Positions 51,104 through 59,121 of a stretch of DNA of 64,000 nt are shown here, one piece after another. Made by a program: the position numbers and the translations under genes. Position 1 is the stretch's first letter. Each line of letters starts with the position of its first letter. The DNA comes from Ralstonia sp. 25mfcol4.1. Its GTDB lineage: Bacteria > Pseudomonadota > Gammaproteobacteria > Burkholderiales > Burkholderiaceae. A model generated the notes under the pieces. The model had not been told where the DNA came from. It made no database searches and was given only the letters and a program-made list of their open reading frames with translations. The DNA is taken from positions 186,001-250,000 of the forward strand of contig NZ_FNJO01000007.1 of assembly GCF_900104095.1 (NCBI RefSeq), written 5' to 3'.

Positions 51104-51580
51104 TCAGCGCAGCGTCAAGGCGAAATCGTCGAGCTGGGTGATGGCGGTGTTCCAGCCTTCGAAGAAGCCCATCTTCTCGTGCTGGTCGCGCGTGGCGTCG
51201 TCGGGATGCATGACACGGGCGACATAGCGGCTGCCGCCGGGGTCGTCTTCCATCGTGATGATCGCGGTGAAGCCGAGCCACGGCTTGTGCGGACGCCAGC
51301 CGCCGGTCAGCATCGACGTGAACACCAGGCGAGACTGTGGCACGACTTCGAGAAAGCAGCCGGGGTTGTCGCTGGTGCCTCCGTCCGGCCCCTGCATGAA
51401 GGTATGGAAGTTGCCGCCCGGCCGCAGGTCGAAGTCGCGCACCTGCGTGGTCCATGGCTTGGGGCACCACCATTCCTTGAGCAGGGCGGGATCCGACCAG
51501 GCGCGCCAGAGTACGGACCGCGGCGCGCGCAGCACGCGGGAAATCACGAGATCGCGGGATTCAGCGGCGTTTTCCGGCAT
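51104..51580 (-). CDS. SRPBCC (AHSA1/START-like) protein
   Basis: 158 residues with the AHSA1 pattern: VISRVLRAPRSVLWRAWSDP at the start, LLKEWWCPKPW, then RPGGNFHTFMQGPDG and a C-terminal amphipathic helix FFEGWNTAITQLDDF. The fold binds hydrophobic ligands; enzymatic function is unknown. Its start overlaps the end of the ArsR gene by 20 bases, the common ArsR-SRPBCC pair of actinobacteria and proteobacteria in which the ArsR protein represses both. Confidence 0.85.
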   Translation of the reverse strand: MPENAAESRDLVISRVLRAPRSVLWRAWSDPALLKEWWCPKPWTTQVRDFDLRPGGNFHTFMQGPDGGTSDNPGCFLEVVPQSRLVFTSMLTGGWRPHKPWLGFTAIITMEDDPGGSRYVARVMHPDDATRDQHEKMGFFEGWNTAITQLDDFALTLR

Positions 51581-51920
51581 GGGCTTGCTCCTCTTGATGC
51601 AGTCGCTCGACGAAATCGACCATGCGGTCGGACCTGGCTTCCCACACGGCGCGCTGCTCGGCCAGCCATTGCTCGGCTTGCGACAGCGTTTCCGGCACGA
51701 GTTCGCAGGTGCGGGTGCGCCCGGCCTTGCTGGTGCGGATCAGGCCACTGCGTTCCAGCACCGTCACGTGCTTCATGAATGACGGCAGCGCCATGTCGAA
51801 CGGCGCCGCCAGCGACGACACGGTCTGCGCGCCGCCAACCAGCGCGCAGACAATGGCGCAGCGCGTGGGATCGGCAAGCGCATGGAATACGTCGCTCACC
51901 GAGACTTGATAGTTAGCCAT
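51561..51920 (-). CDS. ArsR-type transcriptional repressor
   Basis: 119 residues. The winged HTH is VFHALADPTRCAIVCALV, with recognition region FDMALPSFMKHVTVLERSGL and the wing SKAGRTRTCELVP. No metal-binding CxC motif of the ArsR alpha-3 type is present, so it is probably not a metal sensor; the linked SRPBCC protein suggests an organic ligand. The ATG at 51920 lies inside an 8+8 inverted repeat, an unusually direct form of autorepression. Confidence 0.85.
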   Translation of the reverse strand: MANYQVSVSDVFHALADPTRCAIVCALVGGAQTVSSLAAPFDMALPSFMKHVTVLERSGLIRTSKAGRTRTCELVPETLSQAEQWLAEQRAVWEARSDRMVDFVERLHQEEQAHAGKRR

Positions 51921-51932
51921 GCAGCTAACTAT
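51909..51932. promoter_or_regulatory. Inverted repeat over the ArsR start codon
   Basis: ATAGTTAG, 8-base spacer CCATGCAG, CTAACTAT: a perfect 8-base dyad whose spacer contains the start codon of the repressor gene. Binding here would block both transcription and translation start of the ArsR-SRPBCC pair. The dyad is AT-rich in GC-rich surroundings. Confidence 0.75.
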
Positions 51933-51992
51933 AGGGCAAGACGCAGGCCGTGGCAATGACGGCTTGTGGTTGCGGGTAATGAGGAGATGGGG

Positions 51993-52970
51993 TCAGGGCT
52001 TGATGTTGAACGTCTTGACGATGCCGGCGTTGCGGTCGTATTCGGCGTGCAGCGACTGGCTCAGGTCCTGCAGCGACTGCGCCGGCATCGGTTCGTAGCC
52101 CAGCGCCTCCAGGCGCTCACGCACCTTGGGATTGGCCGCGGCCTTGTACACCGCGCTCTGGATCTTCTGCGCCACGTCGGCCGGCATCTGCGCGGACGCG
52201 ATCACGCCCACCCAGTTGCTGAAGTCGATATCGGGATAGCCCTGCTCGGCAAACGTCGGCACCTGCGGCAACAGCGGCGAGCGCGTCCGGGACGCCACGG
52301 CGTAGGGCTGCAGCTTGCCGGCGCGGATCATGGGCAGCGAGGTCACCATGCCGTCATACATCAGCGGGATCTGGCCGCCCATCACCTGGGCCAGTGCGGG
52401 GCCCGAGCCGGCGAACGGCACGTGCTGCAGGTCCATGCCGGCTTCCTGGTTCATGATGGCGCCGGCGTAGTGCGATGCGGTGCCAGCGCTGTACGAGGCA
52501 AAGCTGAGCTTGCCCGGATTGGCCTTGGCGTACGCAATCAGGCTTTTGAGATCCTTGGCCGGCAGGTTCGGCGCGCCGACCAGTACCATCCGCGAACGGC
52601 CCACCGCCGCCAGCGGACGAACGTCCTTCATGGTGTCGTACGGCGTTTTCTGCACCTGCGGCACTTCGGTCAGCACATTGGTGGCCGTCACCATGATGGT
52701 CTGGCCATCGGCGGGCGCGGCCAGCATCGTGTTGATGGCGATGGCACCGCCACCGCCCGGCTTGTTGTCGACCACTACGGACTGCCCAAGGTCGGCGGCC
52801 AGCTGTTCGGCCAGCACGCGCGCCATGACGTCCATGGTGCCGCCCGCAGGCGCGGGCACGAGCACGCGCACGGGCTTGCTGGTCCAGGCCATGGCGGCCG
52901 GCATCGCCAGCGTCATGATGGCCGCAAGGATCGCACGGCGCATGCGGAGGGGGGCAGGTTGGTTCGGCAT
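51993..52970 (-). CDS. Bug-type (TTT) substrate-binding protein, first copy
   Basis: 325 residues. The signal peptide (AAIMTLAMPAAMA|WTSKPV) is followed by the Bug fold: VRVLVPAPAGGTMDVMARVLAEQL, given as PAGGTMDVMARVLA, with VVVDNKPGGGGAIAINTM and a central GKLSFASYSAGTASHYAG. Such periplasmic receptors bind small carboxylates, often for tripartite carriers; orphan copies are abundant in Bordetella and Cupriavidus. GGAGA lies 5 bases ahead of the ATG at 52970; an upstream ATG at 52982 is less likely. No TctA/B membrane genes are adjacent. Confidence 0.88.
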   Translation of the reverse strand: MPNQPAPLRMRRAILAAIMTLAMPAAMAWTSKPVRVLVPAPAGGTMDVMARVLAEQLAADLGQSVVVDNKPGGGGAIAINTMLAAPADGQTIMVTATNVLTEVPQVQKTPYDTMKDVRPLAAVGRSRMVLVGAPNLPAKDLKSLIAYAKANPGKLSFASYSAGTASHYAGAIMNQEAGMDLQHVPFAGSGPALAQVMGGQIPLMYDGMVTSLPMIRAGKLQPYAVASRTRSPLLPQVPTFAEQGYPDIDFSNWVGVIASAQMPADVAQKIQSAVYKAAANPKVRERLEALGYEPMPAQSLQDLSQSLHAEYDRNAGIVKTFNIKP

Positions 52971-53128
52971 CTTTGTCTCCATGATAGGTCTTGTAGGTAT
53001 AGAAAGCCGGACCCGCCCGCGTTGGGCTGTAGAGGAACGTGTCTTCGCGTTGGAATCGGCAGACCCGGTGAAACAGCTGGCGCGCGCCGCATACGTCGTG
53101 CGGCGCATCGCCGGGAATGCTGGGGCGG

Positions 53129-53329
53129 TCAGGCCTTGCCTGCCGCCGGTCGACCGCGCCGCGCAGGCAGCGCCTCCATGATGAAGGCGCGCTGTGCGGC
53201 GGTCATGCCGTCCCACAGGCCGATTTCGGTCGAGGTCCGGCCGCATCCCTGGCAGTAACGTCGCGCACTGTCCATGCGGCAGATATTGATGCAGGGATTG
53301 GCGGGCCGGGTATCCGTGGACTTTGACAT
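53129..53329 (-). CDS. DUF1289 small cysteine-rich protein
   Basis: 66 residues. Four cysteines (13, 17, 26, 29) in the pattern NPCINICRMD...YCQGCGRT, followed by EIGLWDGMTAAQRAFIM, match DUF1289 proteins. The cluster may bind zinc or an iron-sulfur centre; biochemical function is unknown. It is 24 bases after the BKACE gene on the same strand and is probably the second gene of that transcript. Confidence 0.85.
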   Translation of the reverse strand: MSKSTDTRPANPCINICRMDSARRYCQGCGRTSTEIGLWDGMTAAQRAFIMEALPARRGRPAAGKA

Positions 53330-53353
53330 GGCGGTCGCGGGCTCAGGGGTGGA

Positions 53354-54412
53354 TCAGGCTGCGCGGCGCAGCGGCAGGTTCTTCTGGCCCGACTGGCGGT
53401 TCGGCAGCATGCCGTGGGCCGCCAGCGTTTCGTCCACGCTGTCGTACCAGGTGCCGATGCGATAGATCTCGCGCGCTTCCTTGCCCGTGGCGATCTCGCG
53501 GCCCAGCTCGTGCGCCACGCGCACGCACTGCTCGATCTGCTGCACAGACGTCATGCGGTTGCCGTGCTGGTCGATGATGGTGTCTTCGATGCCGCATCGC
53601 GGGTGCAGGCCCATGGCCATCGCCATCATGTTGAACGGCAGCACGTTCTTGAGCAGCGACTCGGCGGTCAGCGTGCAGCCGTCCGGCGCGCGGTGGATGA
53701 AGTTGAAGAAGTTGAACGGATTCGGGCCGTCAAAGCCGCCGCCGATACCGATCCAGGTCAGGTTCAGCGGGCCCTTGTACGCGCCGGCACGCACCATGCG
53801 TTCGAGCGTTTCCAGGGCATGCATGCCGGTCAGCTGGAAGTGCGGCTGGATGCCTGCGTTCGACAGGCGGCGCAGGTGTTCTTCCACCCAGCCCGGGCCG
53901 GCCGGCACGGTCATCTCGCGGTACGCCTCGATATACGCCGGGTTCGACAGCGACGTGCCGGCCAGGTACTCGGGGTACAGCAATTCCATGATGTTCATCT
54001 GCGTGGTGTTGATCGCCACGGTAACCTGGTCGGGGGCCGGAGTCAGATCGGCCAGCATGTGGCGCGTATCGTCCGACAGCCACACGGCGGCCTGGCCTTC
54101 GTCTTCCGGGGCGAACGAGATCGAGCCGCCCACCTGGATGATCATGTCGGGTACCGCGGCGCGCACGCCGGCAATCAGCTCGTTGAACTTGGACAGGCGC
54201 TTCGATCCCTTGCCGTCCAGTTCGCGCACGTGCAGGTGCAGCACGGTGGCGCCGGCGTTGTAGCAGTCAACGGCCTTCTGGATCTGCTCTTCCATGGTGA
54301 CCGGAATGTCTTCCGGGAAATCTTCGGGCATCCACTCGGGACCGTACGGGGCCACGGTGATGACCACCTTGTCCATGTTTTCGGGGTGCAGGGAATCGTC
54401 GAGGAATTGCAT
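53354..54412 (-). CDS. Beta-keto acid cleavage enzyme (BKACE, Kce-like)
   Basis: 352 residues of the DUF849/BKACE family. Zinc ligands are H59 and H61 in LHLHVRELDG; further active-site segments are IIQVGGSISF, FQLTGMHALETLERM and the C-terminal GREIATGKEAREIYRIG. The enzyme condenses a beta-keto acid with acetyl-CoA, releasing acetoacetate and a new CoA ester (or the CoA-transfer variant), as for 3-keto-5-aminohexanoate or dehydrocarnitine. The substrate cannot be assigned here. AGGAGA precedes the ATG at 54412. The gene is divergent from an AraC regulator, which shares its promoter region. Confidence 0.88.
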   Translation of the reverse strand: MQFLDDSLHPENMDKVVITVAPYGPEWMPEDFPEDIPVTMEEQIQKAVDCYNAGATVLHLHVRELDGKGSKRLSKFNELIAGVRAAVPDMIIQVGGSISFAPEDEGQAAVWLSDDTRHMLADLTPAPDQVTVAINTTQMNIMELLYPEYLAGTSLSNPAYIEAYREMTVPAGPGWVEEHLRRLSNAGIQPHFQLTGMHALETLERMVRAGAYKGPLNLTWIGIGGGFDGPNPFNFFNFIHRAPDGCTLTAESLLKNVLPFNMMAMAMGLHPRCGIEDTIIDQHGNRMTSVQQIEQCVRVAHELGREIATGKEAREIYRIGTWYDSVDETLAAHGMLPNRQSGQKNLPLRRAA

Positions 54413-54448
54413 GTTGGTCTCCTGTGTAGGGTGCGTGCTGCGGTGACG

Positions 54449-54528
54449 GAAGTATCGGCGAACGGTGTGCCGCAATTTGACGATCGGGGACGCTCGATTT
54501 ACATTTGGGGACAGTCAGGGAAAACGCG
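54449..54528 (-). promoter_or_regulatory. AraC-type promoter module of the BKACE gene
   Basis: GGGGAC at 54486-54491 and 54507-54512 are direct repeats 21 bases apart within longer similar units (TTTGACGATCGGGGAC and TTTACATTTGGGGAC). On the minus strand GATACTTC (54456-54449) is the -10 candidate. An almost identical module stands before the MFS gene (58997-59075) with the same spacing. It also overlaps the promoter of the divergent AraC gene. Confidence 0.65.
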
Positions 54529-55551
54529 ATGTCCTACTTTCTGCGCAGTGCCAGCCTTACCAACTACGTTGATGTGGCACGGGCCGTGGGGCTCGATCCA
54601 CACCAGATGCTGCGTGCCGCACGCATCAGCCGTAACGCGTTGCTGGATCCCGACATCCGCATTCCCGCGGCGCTGGTGGGCAAGCTGCTGGAGGCGTCGG
54701 CCAGCGCCGCACAGGTGGACGATTTCGGCTTGCGCATGGCCGAACTGCGCCCGTTCGCGAACCTGGGGCCGCTCGCCTTCGTAGTGCGGGAGGAACCCAC
54801 GCTTCGCCGCGCGCTGGAGTCGATGGTGCGCTACATGGGCCTGCAGAACGAGGCGCTGGTCATGCGCGTGGAAGATGCCGACGACGTGGTGCTGATCCGC
54901 CTGCACATCCTCAGCGATACCCCCGGCAGCCTGCGCCAGGCCACCGAACTGGCGGCAGGCGTGATGTTCCGCATGCTGACGCTGTTCCTGGGCCCGGCCT
55001 GGCGTCCGCGCAGCATCTGCTTCACGCATGCGGCGCCCGACAGCCAGGCCGCCTGCATGCGCGTGTTCGGCATGCCGGCGCTTTACGGGCAGGATTTCGA
55101 CGGCATCGTCTGCGTGGCCAGGGACCTGGAAGCGCCGTTGCCGTCCTACGATCCGGTCATGGCCCAGCAGGTCAAGCTCTACCTGGGCACGCTGCTGGCG
55201 CAGTCCGACACCAGCATGACCGACAAGGTCCGCAAGCTGGTGCATGCGCTGCTGCCCAGTGGCATGTGCTCGGTCGACCGTGTGGCCCAGCAGCTCAACG
55301 TGGACCGGCGCACCGTACATCGCTGGCTGGCACAGGACGGCGTCACCTATTCGGACATCCTCAACGACGCCCGCGCCAGCCTGGCCACGCGCTATATCGA
55401 AAACCGCGCACGGCCGCTGTCCGAGGTGGCCACGCTGCTGGGCTTCTCGTCGCTGAGCGCGTTCTCGCGCTGGTTCGGCGCGCAGTACGGCTGCAGCGTA
55501 TCGAAGTGGCGCGCGCGGCAGGTACGGGCGGACGAGGCGTCGGCGCCATAA
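54529..55551 (+). CDS. AraC family regulator with OruR-type N-terminal domain (second)
   Basis: 340 residues. The N-terminus starts SYFLRSASLTNYVDVARAVG, with FGLRMAELRPFANLGPLAF as the ligand-domain core. The C-terminal HTH pair includes VDRVAQQLNVDRRTVHRWLA and ends LGFSSLSAFSRWFGAQYG. It is a paralogue of the regulator at 44592. The ATG at 54529 is preceded by AGGGAAA; a TTG 24 bases upstream is less likely. Its own promoter lies within the direct-repeat module, so it probably controls the BKACE gene, the MFS gene and itself. Confidence 0.88.
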   Translation: MSYFLRSASLTNYVDVARAVGLDPHQMLRAARISRNALLDPDIRIPAALVGKLLEASASAAQVDDFGLRMAELRPFANLGPLAFVVREEPTLRRALESMVRYMGLQNEALVMRVEDADDVVLIRLHILSDTPGSLRQATELAAGVMFRMLTLFLGPAWRPRSICFTHAAPDSQAACMRVFGMPALYGQDFDGIVCVARDLEAPLPSYDPVMAQQVKLYLGTLLAQSDTSMTDKVRKLVHALLPSGMCSVDRVAQQLNVDRRTVHRWLAQDGVTYSDILNDARASLATRYIENRARPLSEVATLLGFSSLSAFSRWFGAQYGCSVSKWRARQVRADEASAP

Positions 55552-55587
55552 AAAATGGCCACGCCAGCGCGCACGCCGGGGTGGCCA
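55550..55587 (-). terminator. Rho-independent terminator of the porin gene
   Basis: On the minus strand TGGCCAC (outer stem), a GC-rich loop and GTGGCCA are followed by TTTTTT. It is located 71 bases after the porin stop and right at the stop of the convergent AraC gene. Confidence 0.75.
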
Positions 55588-55657
55588 AACGAAGCTCGAC
55601 ACGACCGGACGGCGGGGTGCAGGAGTATCCCGTCCGGCTGTGCCGATCCCTACATGA

Positions 55658-56848
55658 TCAGAACTTGTGCCGGATGCCGAGGCTGACGCCGACCATGCTG
55701 CTCTGGCCGTTGCCCAGGATGTAGCTGTTGCCCGTGGCACCGGTCGATGCCAGCTGGTTCGTGCTGGCGCCATCGAGCGTCAGGCCGGCATGCTTGGCGT
55801 AGGCCGTGCTCAGGTACAGATCGGTGCGCTTCGAGAACGCGTAGTTGGCCACAAAGGCGACCTGCCACGGATTCGGCGCATTGGTGCGGTTGAAGTAGTC
55901 GCGCTTGAGGTCGTCGTAGTCGTACTCCAGCGTCAGGCCGATGGCCGGTGTCACCTGATAGTTCACACCGATCCAGTAGTAGTCGTCACGCTGGATCTGG
56001 GCGTTCGTGCCGTTGTTCTCGGCCTTGCCCCAGCGGTAGCCGCCCATGATCTTGGCGACCGCGCCGATCGTGTAGCTGGCCGCCACCGAAGCCTTCTTCA
56101 GCGTCGCGGTGTTGCCCTGGTAGATGCCCGCCACGTTGTTGATCGACGGGTTCCACTGGTCATAGGCGATGGCCGCGCCGAACGGTCCGGCCGAGTACAC
56201 CAGGCCTGCGCCGTAGGCATTGTCGCGGCGGAAGGCACCGGGCACCTCGCCGTTGCCGCCGAACGCGATCGTGCCGGCCGGCAGGTTGGGCACGCCCGCG
56301 CCAAACGAAAAGTGGGCCATGGCCGTCAGCGGGCCGAACGTGCCGTTGTAGGCCAGCACGTTGTCCTCGCGGAAGTTGTTGCCTGCCATGAGGGCTGCCG
56401 GCTCGTACTGTGTGGCGTAGGCCGTCGGCATGAAGTTGGCCATCGCCGCGAACAGCGACGTGTACTGGCGACCCAGCGTGATCTGCCCGAAGGTCTGGTG
56501 CTGCAGGCCGACGAATGCCTGACGACCGAACAGACGGCCGCTCTGCTGCATCGTGCCGTTGTCGCCGCTGAAACCGCTTTCCAGCACGAACAGGCTCTTC
56601 AGGCCGTTGCCCAGGTCCTCGGTGCCGCGCAGACCCCAGCGCGAACCGGACAGGCCGCCCGAGTTCATGCGATACACGGTATCGCCGGCGCCCGGATTCG
56701 GGGTAAAGCCTGCCGCCGAGTACGGGGCAACGTGGTTCGCGTATTCCACGCTGGCGTCGATCACGCCGTACAGCGTGACGGTGGATTGCGCGAATGCGCT
56801 GCCGGTACAGGCGAACAACGCGGCTAAGGCCATGCCCTTGAGCTTCAT
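55658..56848 (-). CDS. Trimeric porin (Burkholderiales OmpC-like)
   Basis: 396 residues. The signal peptide ends GSAFA|QSTVTLYGVIDASVEY, the standard start of this porin group. A 16-stranded barrel follows, with LRGTEDLGNGLKSLFVLESG and GRQAFVGLQHQTFGQITLGR marking loop L3 and its strands. It ends in RHKF. It should allow diffusion of small solutes through the outer membrane. It lies within the BKACE/MFS group, so it may serve the same substrate. It has its own upstream region of about 120 bases and a terminator. Confidence 0.93.
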   Translation of the reverse strand: MKLKGMALAALFACTGSAFAQSTVTLYGVIDASVEYANHVAPYSAAGFTPNPGAGDTVYRMNSGGLSGSRWGLRGTEDLGNGLKSLFVLESGFSGDNGTMQQSGRLFGRQAFVGLQHQTFGQITLGRQYTSLFAAMANFMPTAYATQYEPAALMAGNNFREDNVLAYNGTFGPLTAMAHFSFGAGVPNLPAGTIAFGGNGEVPGAFRRDNAYGAGLVYSAGPFGAAIAYDQWNPSINNVAGIYQGNTATLKKASVAASYTIGAVAKIMGGYRWGKAENNGTNAQIQRDDYYWIGVNYQVTPAIGLTLEYDYDDLKRDYFNRTNAPNPWQVAFVANYAFSKRTDLYLSTAYAKHAGLTLDGASTNQLASTGATGNSYILGNGQSSMVGVSLGIRHKF

Positions 56849-56968
56849 GAAACAGTCTCCTTTTTTACGTCTTGTGTAGTGGGGGTTCCCGTCGGAATGG
56901 GTACTACGGTGTTGTGAAAATGTTGTTGTGTCGCGGCCCGGAGCCGCTTCCTGCTGTGGCCCTGCGGT

Positions 56969-57559
56969 TCAGCGTGCCAGCCGTGCCAGCAGCGCCATCG
57001 CTTCGGGCCACGGGCCGAAGCCGGCCGCAGGGTTCAGGTGGCCAACGTGGCCCAGATCGACCAGTTCGCTGCCCCAGTCCTGCGCCATGGCGGTGGCGCG
57101 CTTGAACGAGGCCAGCGGATCGTTGCGGCTGGCCGCCAGCAACGTCGGGAACGGCAGCGCCTGGCGCGGCACCGGCAGCCAGCCGTGCTGGTCGAGCGTG
57201 GCCACTTCCGGATATCCGGGCGGCAGCGGCGTTTCCAGGTCGGCAGGCGTGGCCAGCAGCGCGCCAAGGATCTTGCCGGCCGGCACTCGGCTGTGCAGGT
57301 GCCGGGCCCAGTGCACGCTGATCATCACACCGGCGCTGTGAGCGCCCAGCACGACCGGGCCGTCGATGGCCGCGATGGCCTCGTCGAGGGCGACGATGCG
57401 CGCGGCGCAGCTGAGCTTCTCGTGTTCCAGCGGCTGCACGGATGCCACTTTCTGGCCCTGGGCCTCCAGTTCGGCTTGCAGCAGGGTCTGCCAGTGGTCG
57501 GCTACGTGGTCGCGCAGCCCGGGCACCAGCAGCACGGTGATTTCGGGGGACAAGAACAT
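56969..57559 (-). CDS. RBBP9/YdeN-type serine hydrolase
   Basis: 196 residues of the small alpha/beta-hydrolase group. It starts VLLVPGLRDHVADHWQTLLQ (segment LVPGLRDHVADHWQ) and has the nucleophile elbow GAHSAG (Ser of GxSxG). Asp in ASRNDPLA and the final His in LGHVGHLN complete the triad. The substrate is unknown; an ester or lactone linked to the adjacent transport genes is possible. It begins 33 bases after the MFS stop on the same strand, so both are probably cotranscribed. The ATG at 57559 opens directly on the fold. Confidence 0.85.
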   Translation of the reverse strand: MFLSPEITVLLVPGLRDHVADHWQTLLQAELEAQGQKVASVQPLEHEKLSCAARIVALDEAIAAIDGPVVLGAHSAGVMISVHWARHLHSRVPAGKILGALLATPADLETPLPPGYPEVATLDQHGWLPVPRQALPFPTLLAASRNDPLASFKRATAMAQDWGSELVDLGHVGHLNPAAGFGPWPEAMALLARLAR

Positions 57560-57591
57560 CGTTGAATCGCTTGCGTGTTGGGGAATGCGCG

Positions 57592-58914
57592 TCACGCTGC
57601 GGCGCGGCGTTGAGCCAGGCGCTGCAGATCCGCGGTATAGGTGCGGCGGCCGAGCAGGAAGCAGACCGCGGCGATCAGGCCGGCGACGGGCATCCACTGC
57701 AGGGCGCCTGCCAGACCGATGTGGTCAGCCATCAGGCCGGTGAAGAACGGGCCCGGCGCCAGGCCAAGCAGGTTGTTCACCAGCGTCAGCGTGGCGAACG
57801 CGCTGGCATGGATGCGGGGATCGGTCAGGTTGGCGACGGCGGCGCTGGCCGGGCCGGCGCTGCCGCCCGCCAGCATCATGCCGGCGGCGATCAGGGCCAG
57901 TTGCGCGGTCCCTGCCTGCAGGTGGAACGCGGTGCCAAGCAGTGCGAAGCACAGCACGCTGTATGTGACGGCCATCAGCCACTTGCGTGCCGGGGCGTGG
58001 CGGGCCACGCGGTCGGTCAGCGCGCCGCACATGATCATGCCGGCACCACCCACCAGGACGAAGCACGCGGCGCCCAGGCCGGCTTGCGCGGTGGCCAGGC
58101 CGTAGTAGCGGCCCAGGAAGCTGGGCATCCACGCCAGCAGCGAACCCATCACGAACAGCTGCAGGGCGCTGCCGACATAGGCGCAGATGATCGACCGCGA
58201 CGCCACCAGGGCGCTGCACAGGGCGCGCAGCGGCATCGGTCCCAGGCGCGGTGCCTCGGCCGCCTGTTCATTGAGCGCCTCGCGTTGGATCTTCAGGCGC
58301 TCCTCGGTGACCAGCAGGCGGTAGAAGCCCACCATCACCAGGCCGAACAGGGCCATGCTGACAAACGCGATACGCCAGCCGAAATGTGCCGAGATCACGC
58401 CGCCGAGCGCCATGCCCAGCACCGACCCGAATGCGCCGCCGGCAATGAACGCGGCGCTAAGGCTGGCGCGCAGATGGCGCGGAAAGACCGACAGCACCAG
58501 TGCGATGCCGACGCTGCCGTAGGCGGCCTCGCCGATCCCGACGAAGAGCCGGGCGATGAACATTTCGCCGAACGAGTTGGCGATGGCGCAGCCCAGCGTT
58601 GCCAGGCTCCAGAGCGCGGCCATCAGCGTCAGGCTGCGCACGCGGCCCCAGCGGTCAGCCAGGATCGAAAGCGGCAGGGTGAGCACGCCCACCATCAGCG
58701 CCACGACGCCGCCCAGCGCGCCAAGATTGGCGTCGGTGAGGGCCCATTCCGCCTTCAGCAGCGGAAAGAGTGCGTTGAGTACCTGCCGCGACATGTAGTC
58801 GGACAGCAGCAGGCCAAAGCTCAGCGCGAAGACCAGCCACGGGTAGTAGCGCGAAGCCCGGACGCTCGGGGCGCCGGCAAAAATTTGAGGACGTGAAATA
58901 CGAAGTCCCGACAT
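57592..58914 (-). CDS. MFS transporter (organic acid/aromatic type)
   Basis: 440 residues with twelve hydrophobic segments. It starts after RISRPQIFAG with FALSFGLLLSDYMSRQVLNAL, where the TM1 Asp and the SRQV motif resemble aromatic-acid and hexuronate transporters (AAHS/ACS type). The signature loop between TM2 and TM3 is ILADRWGRVRS. AGGAGA lies about 6 bases before the ATG at 58914. Its promoter module nearly duplicates that of the BKACE gene, so it probably imports the BKACE-pathway substrate. The hydrolase gene follows after 32 bases. Confidence 0.87.
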   Translation of the reverse strand: MSGLRISRPQIFAGAPSVRASRYYPWLVFALSFGLLLSDYMSRQVLNALFPLLKAEWALTDANLGALGGVVALMVGVLTLPLSILADRWGRVRSLTLMAALWSLATLGCAIANSFGEMFIARLFVGIGEAAYGSVGIALVLSVFPRHLRASLSAAFIAGGAFGSVLGMALGGVISAHFGWRIAFVSMALFGLVMVGFYRLLVTEERLKIQREALNEQAAEAPRLGPMPLRALCSALVASRSIICAYVGSALQLFVMGSLLAWMPSFLGRYYGLATAQAGLGAACFVLVGGAGMIMCGALTDRVARHAPARKWLMAVTYSVLCFALLGTAFHLQAGTAQLALIAAGMMLAGGSAGPASAAVANLTDPRIHASAFATLTLVNNLLGLAPGPFFTGLMADHIGLAGALQWMPVAGLIAAVCFLLGRRTYTADLQRLAQRRAAA

Positions 58915-58996
58915 GAACCGTCTCCTGATATTCTCAGCCGCGCCCCGCACAATGCCGGGGGCCCGCTGGCTTGTCGCGGAGTGGCCGCGACCCAGC

Positions 58997-59075
58997 GAAG
59001 TATCGGGGAATGACGGTTCACGGTTTGACTTATCGGGACATCCGTTTTGCTTGACGGGACAGTGCGGGAAAACCC
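58997..59075 (-). promoter_or_regulatory. AraC-type promoter module of the MFS gene
   Basis: CGGGAC at 59034-59039 and 59055-59060 are direct repeats 21 bases apart. GATACTTC at 59004-58997 (minus strand) is the -10 candidate. Both distances equal those of the module at 54449-54528 (37 bases from first repeat to the -10 end), and most intermediate bases also agree. Confidence 0.65.
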
Positions 59076-59121
59076 GCTTCGGGTTGCTGCGGAGCCGCCG
59101 CTTGCCTGTGCCCGTGCCCGG

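Noticed and set aside
58997-59121. A decayed AraC gene after the second promoter module
   Set aside because: Similarity to the first locus stops at the position where the AraC coding sequence would begin; the following bases run into the Bug gene without any AraC-like residues, so only the promoter module is shared.
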